Shown piece by piece: positions 31,600 to 43,085 of a DNA stretch of 64,000 nucleotides. Both the position numbers and the translations under genes were made by a program. The notes under the pieces were generated by a model. That model made no database searches and had not been told where the DNA came from. It worked only from the letters and a program-made list of their open reading frames with translations. Numbering within the stretch: the stretch's first letter is position 1; every line of letters starts with the position of its first letter. The DNA comes from Ostrinia nubilalis (Eukaryota > Arthropoda > Insecta > Lepidoptera > Crambidae), in contig NC_087095.1 of the NCBI RefSeq assembly GCF_963855985.1, positions 10,001 to 74,000 on the forward strand, given 5' to 3'.

Positions 31600-33180
31600 A
31601 GGGATTTTTAATCCAAAATTTTGAAAATTAGCTATTTTTATCGCGATTTTAGATATTTCTGTCCCATAAGTGGCGCGCGGTGGCGAGTGTCACCTGACTC
31701 CCGCCGCTCACGCTAGACTTCACGTAAGAGCGGGCCTTTTGACGCCCGCCGGCCGGCCCACGCATCACCCAGGCCCCTCATCCCTCAAAGGACTGATTAA
31801 AATTTTACTTGTTCATAATAAGGTAGTACTTACGGACCTGTAAAATGCTAAAAACATGCCCATGGTTACTTCATAAATGAATATAATTTTGAACACTTAA
31901 AAAGCTATTTTATGAGGTTTTGTAAAAGAATAAAGTGGAAATATCACAGTAAAGTGCCGACAAACCGCCTCGCGGGCGAAATGTCGGCCAAAATCAGCGT
32001 GTCCCCGGGGCGCCGCGTGCACTGCGCTACGTGCGCTCGGAGCAACGTGACACCGCAACGCTACAATCTCCAGTTACCTACTTTTACATTTCGTAGTCGT
32101 TTGCTAAACTGAAACAAACAATACCCTTTGTTTTAAAGCAATCAGTCAGTATACTTGAAAGACTGTTGCATTAGAATTAGGATTATTCATTTATATTTTA
32201 TGACAATAGACTAAATTGAGTGTTTCACTCGATTAGCCGAGCAATAAGTTGGAGAAATTGACGGACGCTAGAATCCGGCGCGTAACGCTAATAAGTCCAT
32301 TGAAGCGCGACGTGCCGCGCATGCCGATGGCCGCTGCCGGGCGCGCGACACGCCGCAGACTCGGCCTAGTGATGCTTTCGCCACTCTTGCACTGTTTGCT
32401 ATAAAGCTGAAACTGGCACAGGAGAGAGGTATGCGGTCTGTAGGTGCCAAATAATGTAATTGTGCTTTTCCGGTATTTTCTATTAAGAATCAAATTTCTA
32501 TTAATTTCAAAACAGATTGCCATTAATGCTGCAATAACATAAACAACTGTATACAACACCACACTCTTTAATGTCGTGATTGGAATATAAAGACTTGTGC
32601 AACGTTTCTACCACATTCAGAGCAAAAAAAAATTCTGAACGTAAATAATCACTGTCTATACAGGCCAGTCATTTCTTTGATGTGGCCAATACAGTACAGT
32701 CTGAAGGTACCATAGCTCCTGTTTAAACAGGACCACTGCGAGCAACTATTTGTTTAGGTCGACGTATAGGTAGATATTATTTACAACCCACTGTTTTACA
32801 CAGAAACTTTGTTGTACGTTTGTTAAATTGAATATACGAGTATAACGTGAATTTTGATGAAATATCCTAGTTCACTCAATAAAAAAGGTATAGTGTACCA
32901 TCTTTTTCTTTTTCGCAATCGTAGGATAATGACAATTACTTAAAAAGTCATAATAACAGTAATTGTTTTAGGGTGTCTTACAAAAGAAAGTGTAAAGACT
33001 TATCAAACATCAATTCACGAGTTTGTCTGTTACAATTACAAGGCAGTTCTTTCGGAAACGACTTGATAGATAGATAGACATCAATAAAATTAAGTTTGAG
33101 GAGGAAACAGGGAGTGTTGTACACCTTCCTAAATAAAAATATAGGTACTGTATGAGTTACTTTGGGAGATTTCCATTATT
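31600..33180. other. Gene-poor stretch with GC-balanced unique blocks
   Basis: No repeat or gene is recognised. Two or three 100-200 bp blocks of higher GC (31670-31790, 31965-32060, 32265-32420) stand out from the AT-rich background. They have no long ORF and no tandem structure, and may be regulatory DNA. Confidence 0.3.
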
Positions 33181-33186
33181 ACACCC

Positions 33187-33309
33187 TTAAGGTGAGTTGC
33201 ACCATATTACTTTAACTTTGACAAACGTCAAAAATCTGTCAAAATCCATACAAAAAGCACCGGTTATTGTCATAGTTACCGTTAGTTAGGTGGTGCAACT
33301 CAGCCTTAA
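33187..33309. mobile_element. TTAA-flanked MITE, GGTGAGTTGCACCAT termini
   Basis: TTAAGGTGAGTTGCACCAT at left and GGTGGTGCAACTCAGCCTTAA at right. TTAA on both sides suggests piggyBac-type target duplication. The centre has CCATACAAAAAGCACCGGTT. A second copy is at 49347-49456. Confidence 0.87.
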
Positions 33310-33350
33310 ACTAGAAGTTAAACTTGAAATAAACCCTATAAAGTGAACTA

Positions 33351-33876
33351 TACTGGTCATCATAAAAATCGGCCCACCTACGTTTTACAGGAAAACTCAT
33401 TTCTACTGACACAATCATGGTGCCCCAACAATATTGGTGTTATTTGAAAGCCCAATAAATATCCTTAAAGAAAAACACATTTAATTTCTTAATAAACGAT
33501 TAACATAAACGCGATATACAATAAATGTGACTTGAAAAAAGACCTCACTTTGGGCTCACCTATGGGATCAATTAGACCAATTTTTATGGTTATAAAACCA
33601 AATAATGATCTCACGTGTCCTCTTTAACAGATGGATAGCGATTAATCCCAACTTAACAGTTTTATAGCCAAAAGTTGGCTCAAGCGTAACTAACTATTTT
33701 TTGAAGAAGTGACTCTGCATTCTTCTACAGACACATTTTTGGGGTAAAATCCTTTCCTTTAATGAAATGAAGTTTAGAATTAGGCTTTTATATGGTGCCA
33801 ATATTGGTGGGAAGTGGGGACGCATTCGTTTGAAAGTTCTTGTCGCGGGAGGGTCGATCTTTGTGATGACCAGTGT
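33351..33876. mobile_element. Non-autonomous Tc1/mariner-like element, inverse of 40710
   Basis: The ends ACTGGTCATCA...ATCGGCCC and GGGTCGATCTTTGTGATGACCAGT are inverted and flanked by TA. The interior (for example TTAATCCCAACTTAACAGTT and CCTCACTTTGGGCTCACCT) matches 40710-41228 in inverse orientation. The termini of the two copies have drifted apart more than the interiors. No transposase frame. Confidence 0.82.
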
Positions 33877-34360
33877 ATGTGTGAGGAACAATTCTATTTG
33901 TATTATGCGTATCAGGAACCGGACATGATCGTTTGGAACCTTCCTCAACTTGTCGTGCCGCCAATTGTGTCGCAGTGACGTGTAATTTACAGTTCCGTCA
34001 GCCATGTCCTGAAGGTGCGAGTATCATGGCGGGAACAATGTGCGTGGGCGGCGGGCGCCCTCGACCCGGGCCCGGCCGCCCTCTATGGGACTCCAGAGGA
34101 GACTAAGTTTACAGCATGATTGTGAGATTTTTCAAAATTGGAGATTTTACATGTAAGTAGTTTTTATTAATATTTAAAAATATATATTAATAGATAGTAC
34201 CTATAGTGGAGTAAACAATCATTTGTAATACAGTTTCAATTAAAAGCCGTTAGCCGGCCAAGTTGTCTACGTTTTGACTTGGTGTTAGATGCACCCATTT
34301 AACTATAGAATAGAGGGCAGAATTTACTAAATAAATAATAAATATATTGAAAATAACAAA

Positions 34361-34419
34361 TTGAAGACGCTTTATATCGCTAGCGATTCAACATCGCTAG
34401 CGATATAAAGCGTCTTCAA
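34361..34419. repeat. Perfect 26-bp-stem hairpin
   Basis: Left arm TTGAAGACGCTTTATATCGC then TAGCGA (34361-34386), loop TTCAACA, right arm 34394-34419, an exact inverse complement. The stem itself contains the palindrome ATCGCTAGCGAT. No other copy was noticed in the window. Confidence 0.93.
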
Positions 34420-34639
34420 TAAAACTGCGAGACGCGAGTGAGATTTCTCATTTGGACACTTAACGTGACATATTATGGACAGGGCAGGCGGGGGTGAAAT
34501 TGTGCGTGAGGCTCTAGGTTTGAGGAGTGGGGTCCAGACAGGGGCAGTAAATCGCACGCCTAAGTTCTGACCCAGCGAACTTCATACCGCTTATGTTTAT
34601 CAGAAATTATGTAGGACATTAATGGTTAAATATTTTTTC

Positions 34640-34705
34640 AAATCGGTTCACTAGTTTTGGGGTCTATTCAATACAAACAAAAAACAATCAAATTGTCCTC
34701 TTTAT
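34640..34705 (-). repeat. AAAGAGGAAAGATTTG-family fragment
   Basis: Inverse copy of the repeat at 28720-28860 (TTTTTTCAAATCGGTTCACT then CCTCTTTATAAT). It abuts the next repeat at 34725. Confidence 0.55.
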
Positions 34706-34724
34706 AATCTAACTTCCTATTAAT

Positions 34725-34912
34725 ACATATTATAAATGCGAAACTTTGTGTGAATGTAATAGTATGTTTGTTACTCTTTCACCCAAAAACTACTGAACGA
34801 ATTTTGACAGTATTGTTTTAATACATCAGAATAACATAGATATAGGTTATAATTAATAACGATCTATGAAAATCTGAATTTCACGTAAGCGAAGCCGTGG
34901 GCACAGCTAGTA
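34725..34912 (-). repeat. CTAGC...CGCGACTTCG family, minus orientation
   Basis: Minus strand: ACTAGCTGTGCCCACGGCTT then CGCTTACGTGAAATTC, ending in the GTTTCGCATTTATAATATGT tail. Matches the general pattern of the family at 26718 and 43979. 34913-35715 has nothing recognised apart from a GC-balanced block at 35110-35330. Confidence 0.75.
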
Positions 34913-35699
34913 ATTTATAATGATAAGTATTCTAAATCAACGCGGGAGAATTCGCGGGCAATAGCTTATCACTATTTATTATGTTCGGCTAAAACATTGT
35001 GACAAAGTTTACTGTAGGTATGCGTATAACTATCCATTTATTTTGCGCTAGTACTGCTAGTAGGCTAGACAAGAGAATAGCATTATATTTCTACTAAGAT
35101 ACTTGACTTGAAACTGTTAAGTCAATCAATTGTCTATCGAGAGTTGTACCCACTCTGCCTACGTCCTTGCGGCGGCACGAGTTCATGACAAATTGTGTTT
35201 GTTCAGGCGCGTCGCCATTACCTCGATACTGTGAATTAAACCTACCGGCGCTAATTGTAAAGGATGAGCCGCCTGAAAGTTTAAACACTGCTGCCTCACG
35301 TGTCACTGTCACACGTCACGAATTAGGGGCCTAAGACAATTTAGATATTCCTCATTGTCGAAACAAAACATGGTTTAATATTACTAAACAATTAATTTTA
35401 ACGATTTACTCAATTGAGTAAATCGCTTCATTATTGCTTTGATGGTTTCATATTTTTTCCAATATGAATATCCTAGGTACAATAATAAAAGACCCCTTTT
35501 GAAGTACATTTTAACTGGGATACATAGTAACCTTACTAAGTTCTCCCAATTCAATAAGAATAATTAATTAGCTTTTGTAAGAATTTAAACCGATTTCAAT
35601 TTTACTTCTACTTCTACTGGCATATTATAATAATTAACAACCCGTGAGGTTCTCTTTCAATACCGGAACAACCAGTTCCGAGAATCTTTAAGAAGAAAA

Positions 35700-35870
35700 T
35701 ATAAATAATAATAATAATTCAACAAAATTAGCACAAATAAACTGCATAACTATCTATCCCCAAAGTAAGCAATAATAAGCTTGTGTTATGGGTGCTAGCT
35801 TAACGGATATACTACCTAGGTATTATATACTTTTTTTAAATACCTACATATACAATTATAAATAATTTAA
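35700..35870 (-). mobile_element. SINE body fragment
   Basis: It contains the SINE body phrase (plus strand) AATAAGCTTGTGTTATGGGT, GCTAGCTTAACGGATATACT, and an (AATAATAAT) tail at 35706-35717. The tRNA-like head is absent. It serves as the unfilled reference for the insertion site at 10016-10019. Confidence 0.65.
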
Positions 35871-36089
35871 TGCTTTTAAAGATACGTATGTAGATTTCTA
35901 CACTAGGCTAGGCCTGTCCTGTAGACAATCTTTTGGCATAAAAGTATGTGTTTTGAACATTATTTTTTCCTGATGATAGCAACGCTGGGCTCACGGAGGA
36001 TTGCGGCCTATATTTACATGTCAAGTTCAGTGGGCTCGGTACACAACAATGGGCGTCAACTCGCGGCATGAATCAGCGTAGTGCGCCAC

Positions 36090-36265
36090 TTGAGCGCGAG
36101 CCAAAGCGTGAGTGTGCACCGCGCGCCGCGCCCGCCGCCGCCACCGCCGCCGCCGCCGCGCCCGCGCCCGCCCGCCGCCGCCGCGTGCTCGCGCGAAGTG
36201 GGTCAGGGGCGGGCCGCGCTCCGCAGCCTCCGTATCTGCCCGGAAACGCGTTATCCTTCTAGCCT
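36090..36265. other. (GCC)n-rich CpG block
   Basis: GCCGCCGCCACCGCCGCCGC around 36131-36150 and strongly CpG-rich flanks. The open frames here are low-complexity Ala/Pro/Arg and I do not treat them as protein. It could be a promoter island or untranslated exon. A second smaller GC block is at 36530-36600. Confidence 0.35.
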
Positions 36266-36660
36266 TGACTACTTGAGGGTCACCCGCGCCGAACTGCGTG
36301 CCGTAACAACGCTGCGAGTTATTACTCGTACTTCCCTCTCAACTTTTTGCACTAACAAAATATATTACTGAATATTCTTATCGATTCATGGACGTTATTA
36401 ATCTGTCTGACAAGGAAAACGTCTTGTCGCTATCTAGTGGGGGAAGCAGTTTGCGGTTTTATGCGCTAGTCGGCGGCAGGGGTGAGCCAATGCGGTGCGG
36501 AGGTGATAAGAGATACAGCGGGCGAGCGGTTATGTTCGCGATTACCGGCCGCTCCGACCGCCACCTCCGCCCCCGACTCCGGCGCCGCGCGATGTGAAGC
36601 GATTGTAGTAAGCGATCGACGTATAAATTCACGACCACCATTAACTCTGTACGTACTGTA

Positions 36661-37779
36661 TTGAATAATTTTTTACTTAGTTATGTGAAAACTAGAAGGA
36701 TAGGAATAATAGGATATGGAATAGGTATACGCGGAAAAGCCTATGAATGGCTTAAGTCATATCTAGCCAATAGGGAACAAATAGTAGAAATAGAAGTTTT
36801 TGATGAAAATACTAACACAATAGGAAAAATTCGTTCTAATAATAAATATCTAAATGCCTCAATACCTCAAGGAAGTGTTATTGGGTGCTTACTTTTTCTC
36901 TTATATATAAACGACCTGCCTAAAAACATACAGGTACCAAGTGTTCTATTTGCCGACGATGTATCCTTGCTCCTCCCATGTAAAACAAACCTAAATCTAG
37001 ATGTAACTCTGAAGAATGTACTTACCACAACAGTAAACTGGCTGCAAAAACACAATCTAGAAATTAATTTCAAGAAAACTAAATTAATGTCTTTCCATCC
37101 ACATCAAAAGCCACCTATAAATATAAACTTCACCTTTGAAGGGGCTCAGTTGGAGGTAGTTAACGAGTTTACATTGCTCGGATTAACAATAGACACTCAT
37201 CTTAGTTGGAAACCCCATATAAAAAAAGTAAGAGCAAAAATATCCAGTTTCTCATATGCCCTCCGTGAAATTAAAAAGACCACAGACTTATCCACAGCAT
37301 TAACCACCTACTATGCATATGCCCATTCATGGCTCTCCTATGGAATTATATTATGGGGAAATAGCACTGACGCACCTACAATTTTTACTCTACAAAAGAA
37401 ATTAATTAGAATACTTGTAAATATAGAACAGACGGACACTTGCAAACCACATTTTAGAACACTTAAAATTTTAACTTTACCGTGTATCTACATCTTAGAA
37501 ATATGTAAATTTGTTTTTAAATACCCTGAATTCTACACTAAAAGAGAACATGTCCAAACCACCCATCAACTTAGACACAGAAATAAATTAAACTTACCTT
37601 ATTCCAAAATGTCAATGTTTTCTTCCGGTCCGTTGGTAATGTCTATAAAAATATTTAATAAGCTACCCAATTTTCTCAAAACCGAAACAAAACTGAATAT
37701 CTTTGTTAAGAAATTAAAACTCTTCCTTATTAATAAAAGCTATTACAACATTAAAGAATACTTAGAAGACAAGTTCTAA
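36661..37779 (+). CDS. LINE reverse transcriptase fragment, CR1/Jockey group
   Basis: A 372-codon uninterrupted frame. Recognisable motifs are IRGKAYEWLKSYLANREQ (RT thumb-side of the fingers), ASIPQGSVIGCLLFLLYIND (RT motif 4; Pro replaced by Cys in the usual GPLLF) and LFADDVSLLLPC (motif 5, FADD catalytic pair). These are followed by the long connection/thumb region with WLQKHNLEINFKKTKLM. The first Asp-containing RT motif and the endonuclease are missing, so the copy is 5'-truncated near 36680 and inactive. The frame ends at TAA 37777-37779, 440 bp before the 3' tail. Absence of stops suggests a young insertion. Confidence 0.92.
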   Translation: MNNFLLSYVKTRRIGIIGYGIGIRGKAYEWLKSYLANREQIVEIEVFDENTNTIGKIRSNNKYLNASIPQGSVIGCLLFLLYINDLPKNIQVPSVLFADDVSLLLPCKTNLNLDVTLKNVLTTTVNWLQKHNLEINFKKTKLMSFHPHQKPPININFTFEGAQLEVVNEFTLLGLTIDTHLSWKPHIKKVRAKISSFSYALREIKKTTDLSTALTTYYAYAHSWLSYGIILWGNSTDAPTIFTLQKKLIRILVNIEQTDTCKPHFRTLKILTLPCIYILEICKFVFKYPEFYTKREHVQTTHQLRHRNKLNLPYSKMSMFSSGPLVMSIKIFNKLPNFLKTETKLNIFVKKLKLFLINKSYYNIKEYLEDKF

Positions 37780-38222
37780 TAAAAATGCAACTAAGTATGT
37801 ATGGTAAAATATAATATAATGTGCAATAAATAAACCTCAAATGCTATAAATTTTAAATAAATAAATATACCAGGTATACAATAATAAGTAAATACAATAA
37901 TAAATAAATATGCTAAGTATATAAATTTTAATATAATAGGATATAATATACATAACATACCAAAACTAAATCCTGCCAAAAAAAGTAGCCCTAAGTGCAA
38001 TAATTTAGATGAAAATATAAATATAAGTAGATAATGAATAATAAATATTAAATAAGTATAATAATAATAAAACAGATTAAAAATAAATTTGATAATTACT
38101 ACTTCCTCTCTCCTAAAATGCAGTGCCCGACAGGGTCCATAATTGTATCTTACCTTACCAATAACACCTTTTGTAAACATTATGGAAGCAATAAACTATT
38201 GAGTATTGAGTATTGAGTATTG
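36680..38222 (+). mobile_element. 5'-truncated LINE with (TATTGAG)n 3' tail
   Basis: This spans the RT frame, a 400-bp AT-rich 3'UTR, an AATAAA at about 38190 and a tail of four TATTGAG units (38195-38222). Short tandem tails instead of poly(A) are characteristic of the CR1 superfamily. Exact 5' junction and target duplication were not determined. Confidence 0.85.
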
Positions 38223-38224
38223 AG

Positions 38225-38395
38225 ATATCTACTGAAGAATTTAATATCTAACCGACAAAGGTGACTGAGTTTCTTCCGCCACTTCTCAGCACACTGTTGT
38301 CCCGAAGTGGTGGTAGGTCAAGCTATATTTGGGATTTGTTCAAGTGCCCTGGAAAGGGCCTATGTAGTAAATAAACTATTTCATTTCATTTCATA
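38225..38395 (+). mobile_element. Second LINE 3' end with (ATTTC)n tail
   Basis: AGGTGACTGAGTTTCTTCCG, CCACTTCTCAGCAC, then GTAGTAAATAAACTATTTCA and ATTTC units. An inverse-orientation relative is at 59930-60070. It lies directly after the first LINE, so one inserted next to the other. Confidence 0.75.
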
Positions 38396-39078
38396 ACAAT
38401 GTGACTACCTTTTGCGAATGCTGAAATATTAACAGTGCGGATAATACAACAATCTTCTTTTTGTCGTGTCGACAACAAACCTACACAGTGTCAGACCAAA
38501 ACTCCGCTACAAGAGTGATGTTGTCAGTAGCATTAATTAAATCTTCCTGCGTGCAGTTGTTTATTTTTAAGCTTTAATGCCGGTCAAAATTGTTTAAGCC
38601 AGTCAAAAATCAAAGATCTCGCGAATCCAGGAGACTTTGGTGCTCAAATGAAAGTTTAAGGCATCTTGTCTTCTGACACAAAGTCATCAATCGCTTATCG
38701 ACTTGTCGGCCTCGGGCTCATTATCGAGAACCGCCCACGAGAGTGCGGCCGCTCGTGTGCACTCGCCTTATCGCGCGCCGAGAGCAGTGCACACCGCGCC
38801 TCGAGCCGCGTCCTTTGTAAGCCAAGTTGGGCTTCATTATCATACGTTAAAGCGCCTCCTTGAAGAGATGCAATATAACTTACAAAGGGACTAGGTACTA
38901 AAATTTTAAACGACGATGGATATACTGTGTAACTTAGATTAATAAAACCTAGATAGATAGTCAGTGCCCGAAAGGTGAGGCAGATTTTAGTAAGCCAGAA
39001 TGGCTTACTCGTAAACGTCACATGAACTGTCAAAGTGAAAAATTGGTAAACACATCCGAAGACTTTTAATTAATTAAG

Positions 39079-39152
39079 ACGGTTTGTGCTGTGAAAGGGT
39101 GTCTAAATACATCAGAAAAACTAAAGAAAGTGACCAGTGTTGCATTTCATAA
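39079..39152 (+). other. THAP-domain exon-like fragment
   Basis: The frame from ACG at 39079 reads TVCAVKGCLNTSEKLKKVTS then VAFHK, with the Cys-x4-Cys and FHK parts of a THAP zinc finger. It runs into a donor-like AA|GTAAGT at 39153. There is a stop just upstream, so the segment would need an upstream exon or is a remnant of a THAP transposase. No partner exon is seen up to 40 kb. It differs in sequence from the THAP fragment at 10937. Confidence 0.5.
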
Positions 39153-39329
39153 GTAAGTACTACGATTCGACGCGTATTTTGCTTGAATTTGGCTTTCAAA
39201 AATTAAATACGGGAATGATACCAGTAACAAGAAAATTTATTTCCCAATTGTTCGCCGTACAAATACACTTCCTTTTTTATGAAATCGAGACTTTTCAGTC
39301 GATTTATCTTATTGTAATTAGGTAGGTAC

Positions 39330-40700
39330 TTTGAATTCAATAAATAAGTAAGTACATGATGCGTTTTGTTTTTGTTAGTTATAAAATAATTAATAAAAAC
39401 GTATTAAAAATTTCCCTACTTTCGGGAAAATCGCCTTCACTGTCTACACTCCCCAACAAAATTGACACTAATGACATAAGATTTTTGCCTCACTCTTGAC
39501 GAAGCGTTTGTATGAAGACTATCCATCTAAGTTTTATTAATCTAAGCTGTGTAATAATAACATATTATTAGATTAGTTATGAGTGTAGTCCAACTAAAAT
39601 GCTCTTTCTTTACTATTTTTTTTTTAATATTTACCTCTAATGTAAGACATTTAATTTGATTGAAGAGATGTTAAGATTTTATTTGTTACAAATCGGTATT
39701 TGACTGTAATCAGGCCTGATGTTAAGTGTGATGCAGTCTAGGGTGGTACATACCTGCCCTGTAAGATGTTATAATATAACAAGAATATTATGGTAACAAT
39801 AGGTAAAAGACTTTATTAGGAAGAACTGTTTTCAATCTAAAGATACCTAGTCTTCAGAATTGCAGTGACTAAATGGTTGATTAGGCGCTATGTACGCGCT
39901 AGGCACAATAGACGATTTGGAGCTGTTCCTCCGCTAGACATTGCTGCGGGCCCGCGGCCGGCGCCGGGGCAGGCGCCGCGTCCGCTAAGAATAGCCGCTT
40001 TTGTGGCGGGGCCGCTCATTGTCCGCGCTCCGCGGCTGAGGCTGGACTCCAGCATGGCTTACTTATCATAAGCCTAGAGCCAATTAGAAAAGGCTCTTGA
40101 AAAAGCAAAACAAAAAATCTGACGCTTTTATGTAAGGATGAATGGAGCTTAAATAGTAGGTTACTAAAAATAATTGAACCGCGTCCTATTAGGTACACAA
40201 TAGTAATATAAATTTCATGTAGTAGAACAAAGTTTGTTTAATATGTGGTGGTTTGATGATACCAAACAATATTGTCAAGCAACCATACACACCACGTGAC
40301 GGGAAGCGCGGGCGAGCGCGGGTCATTTGTTAATGGAGCTGCAGCATCACCGCTCGTTGAGCATCTAAGATTCACGCCGACACGCCGAGCCGCGACGATG
40401 TAATTACGCGAGGAAACACTAATTGGACCCCGCGCGGGTGCTCCGCATCGATAACTCAATCGAGACAAGATTATCTGAGGATGACACTAAATGCTATTGA
40501 TATGTTCCCTACATTACTTGTTAGTATTGATCTGGGTATTTTCTATGTTTAAATGTGTTTTTTTTTTCTCATAACCTATTGAGTAGGGTATCAAAATAAA
40601 GGGCTTTTTAAGTATATAGCTTACAAAAATGTAACTATGTTATTTAACTAAAAAAAATCAAATTATCATTGAAAATATAAAACCCAACTGCGTAAAAATT
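39330..40700. other. No recognised gene; two GC-balanced blocks
   Basis: AT-rich with blocks at 39850-40065 and 40285-40455 of higher GC. The second contains TAATTA-type and CGAGCGCGGG motifs. No repeat family is recognised. Confidence 0.3.
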
Positions 40701-40709
40701 AACTAAATA

Positions 40710-41228
40710 CACTCGGCATCAAATAAATCGCACCTCCCGCAACAAGCACTTTTCAAAAGTATGCATCCTCACTTCCCACCAACATTGGTACCATTTGAAA
40801 GCCTAGTTCTAAGTTTAATTTCATTAAAGGAAAGGTTTTTACCCCAGAAATGTGTCTTTAGAAGGATCCAGAGTCACTTCTTCAAAAAATAGGTAGTTAC
40901 GCTTGAGCCAACTTTTATGGCTATAAAATTGTTAAGTTGGGATTAATCGCTATCCATCTGTTAAAGAGGACACGTGAGGTCATTATTTGGTTTTATAACC
41001 ATAAAAATTGGTCTAATTGATCCCACAGGTGAGCCCAAAGTGAGGTCATTTTTCAAGTGACATTTATGGTATATGTTAATCATTTATTAAGAAATTAAAT
41101 GTGTTTTTCTTTAAGGATATTTATTAGGCTTTCAAATAACACCAATATTGTTGGAGCACCATGATTGTGTCAGAAGAAAATCTTTAAAGTTCGCGTCTCG
41201 GAAGGTGCGATTTATTTGACGTTGAGTA
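40710..41228. mobile_element. Non-autonomous Tc1/mariner-like element, CACTCGGCATCAAATAAATC ends
   Basis: Left CACTCGGCATCAAATAAATC then GCACCTCC; right GGAAGGTGCGATTTATTTGA then CGTTGAGTA; flanked by TA. 519 bp with no transposase. The interior matches 33351-33876 in inverse orientation. Confidence 0.87.
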
Positions 41229-41354
41229 TAGATAAAAACAAGACAACTGAGTGTTCACAAATGCAGTCGGGGACATCAATGACAAATTTTTTTATTGGTG
41301 ATATGTATTAATTTTTGGTTTTTTGTTTTTACGTAAGAAATACCAAATCGTCGT

Positions 41355-41490
41355 TTAAGTTCTATCACCACGTAAGTCATTAGCAACTTTTCAAGAGATT
41401 GGATGAAATGACGCGTCTGTCGATTCTCTAACGAATGGCATCAAAATGCCAAAAACGCCAAAACATTACTTACGTGGTGATAGAACTTAA
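41355..41490. mobile_element. TTAA-flanked MITE, GTTCTATCACCACGTAAGT termini
   Basis: TTAAGTTCTATCACCACGTA at left, TACGTGGTGATAGAACTTAA at right: perfect inverted ends of 24 bp including TTAA. 136 bp, no coding. Confidence 0.9.
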
Positions 41491-41594
41491 CCGACGAAAT
41501 GTAGGTCAGTCATAGCTGGCCAAAGAGCACATTATGATAAAGGCAAGTTAATAAAAAATAACTTATTAAAATGTTCGAGTTAACTCCTACAAGT

Positions 41595-41715
41595 ATGTTT
41601 ATAGCCGTTGTCTGGTGCCCCCCATACTTAGTACAAGTTTTGCATAGTTTGGGACTACATGGCGCAGTGTACAATGTCCAAGGATATTTTTAAGGATTTT
41701 TATTTATTATTTAAG
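41595..41715 (+). mobile_element. SINE 3' half
   Basis: The phrase TATGTTTATAGCCGTTGTCT, GTACAAGTTTTGCATAGTTT, GGCGCAGTGTACAATGTCCA then AGGATATTTTTAAGG matches the body of the SINE at 60518-60746. The tRNA-like head is absent. Confidence 0.75.
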
Positions 41716-42361
41716 TGCGAGGACTCACTTTTAGGTACGCCTATCCATATTAATTTAATTTGGACCATAGAAGTTATGACTGAATGCTGTCCTTTTACTA
41801 ATACACTGACGCACAGTCGTAAAACAATAATGATCATGGGTTGTCGTAACATCAGTAATGTACCACTTTTGTTCTGGTATCGATATTGCTTACCCTTTTT
41901 CACTTTTATTGGAAAGTGAACAGTATTGCTTTTTTTATTTATATATCTTAGGACTTAGGTCTTTACAATTTACTTTTAGGTAACAATTTAGACTAACAAA
42001 AATTCAATTTAAAAACAATGAAAAATCCTGTACAATCTAAAAGGCAGTTGTTCTAGTACCTGCTAAAATTAAAAAGTTCTTTGGTGAAAAAAACACAGAA
42101 GAGATAAAGACCGCTCGCAAATTCGCAATACAACTGCTGCTGCTGACGGGGTAGGTCAGGCAGGAGTTTATTCAGTAACTATTTAATTAGTGTAATTGTT
42201 CAAACGATTATTTGCGGCGCATATTTTGAAAAATTCTAGCTGTGCGGTGAAAAAATACTTTCATGATGTTGACTTTGAATCTTTGGTGTCCTAGTTACCC
42301 TCATAAATAAAATAATAAAAGCTGCAGGTGCGGTTTTCACTATACTAGTTCGTAGGTATGC

Positions 42362-42478
42362 ATGCCCGTTTTTACCATCAATTCCTAATTTTTAAGTGAC
42401 CCCTATGAAAACAAAATTCCTGTTATGTATTACCATAGGGGTCACTAAAAATTAGGGGTTGATGGTGAAAACGGGCAT
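42362..42478. mobile_element. MITE, ATGCCCGTTTTTACCATCAA termini
   Basis: Left ATGCCCGTTTTTACCATCAA then TTCCTAATTTTTAAGTGACC; right inverse ...TTAGGGGTTGATGGTGAAAA then CGGGCAT. Nearly the whole 117 bp folds back. A truncated copy is at 49242-49330. Next to it, 42720-42890 is a GC-rich block with no gene recognised. Confidence 0.88.
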
Positions 42479-43085
42479 CAGTCTCTCGATCAACGTGGAA
42501 TGCAACCTTATTCATGTTACCCCGAACCGAACTCATTTCTTGGCAAACATATTTTCAAGGGAAGATAAAACATAATTAACAAATTTCAAAGCTCTGAAAG
42601 GATTTTTAAGAGTTATTATAATACCAGAAGACCATGGCTGTGGCAAACAATAGAGTACACGCAATAATTAGAAATAATAACTGTGATTTTATCGTTTCTA
42701 CATAAGGCTCAAAAGCCCTCAACGAAGTGGCACTCGGCGACGTGTGAGCTGAGACGGAGGCGCCTGCGAGCCGGGGCGCGGGCGCAGGCGGCGCGGTGCC
42801 GGCCTCGAGGCTGCGAGCGCTTTGTGTGTGGAGGGCTCGCGGCATCGAGGGCCGCGCCGTACGCCGCGCCTGAACAAGTTGTTGGCTTTCAAGTGGAGAC
42901 TACTATTGGCCCGCTTTTCTTCTGAAACGTTCCTGGTCTTTTTTATATCATGAATCATCAGGAGACTCGGGTTCGGATCCTAGCATGTTATGTTGTGCTG
43001 AGCTTGCCAGCTACCTGATATTTGTAAATATTAAAATGAATGTTCTTCTCAAAGTAAACCATGAAAAACTTAAATATTATAAGTA

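Noticed and set aside
36068..36371. Ala/Pro/Arg-rich frames as a protein
   Set aside because: Product of a (GCC)n-rich CpG block; two overlapping frames of the same kind and no splice or domain support.
37791..38180. 129-codon minus frame
   Set aside because: Antisense to the AT-rich 3'UTR of the LINE at 36680-38222; hydrophobic Ile/Tyr/Leu composition reflects AT content.
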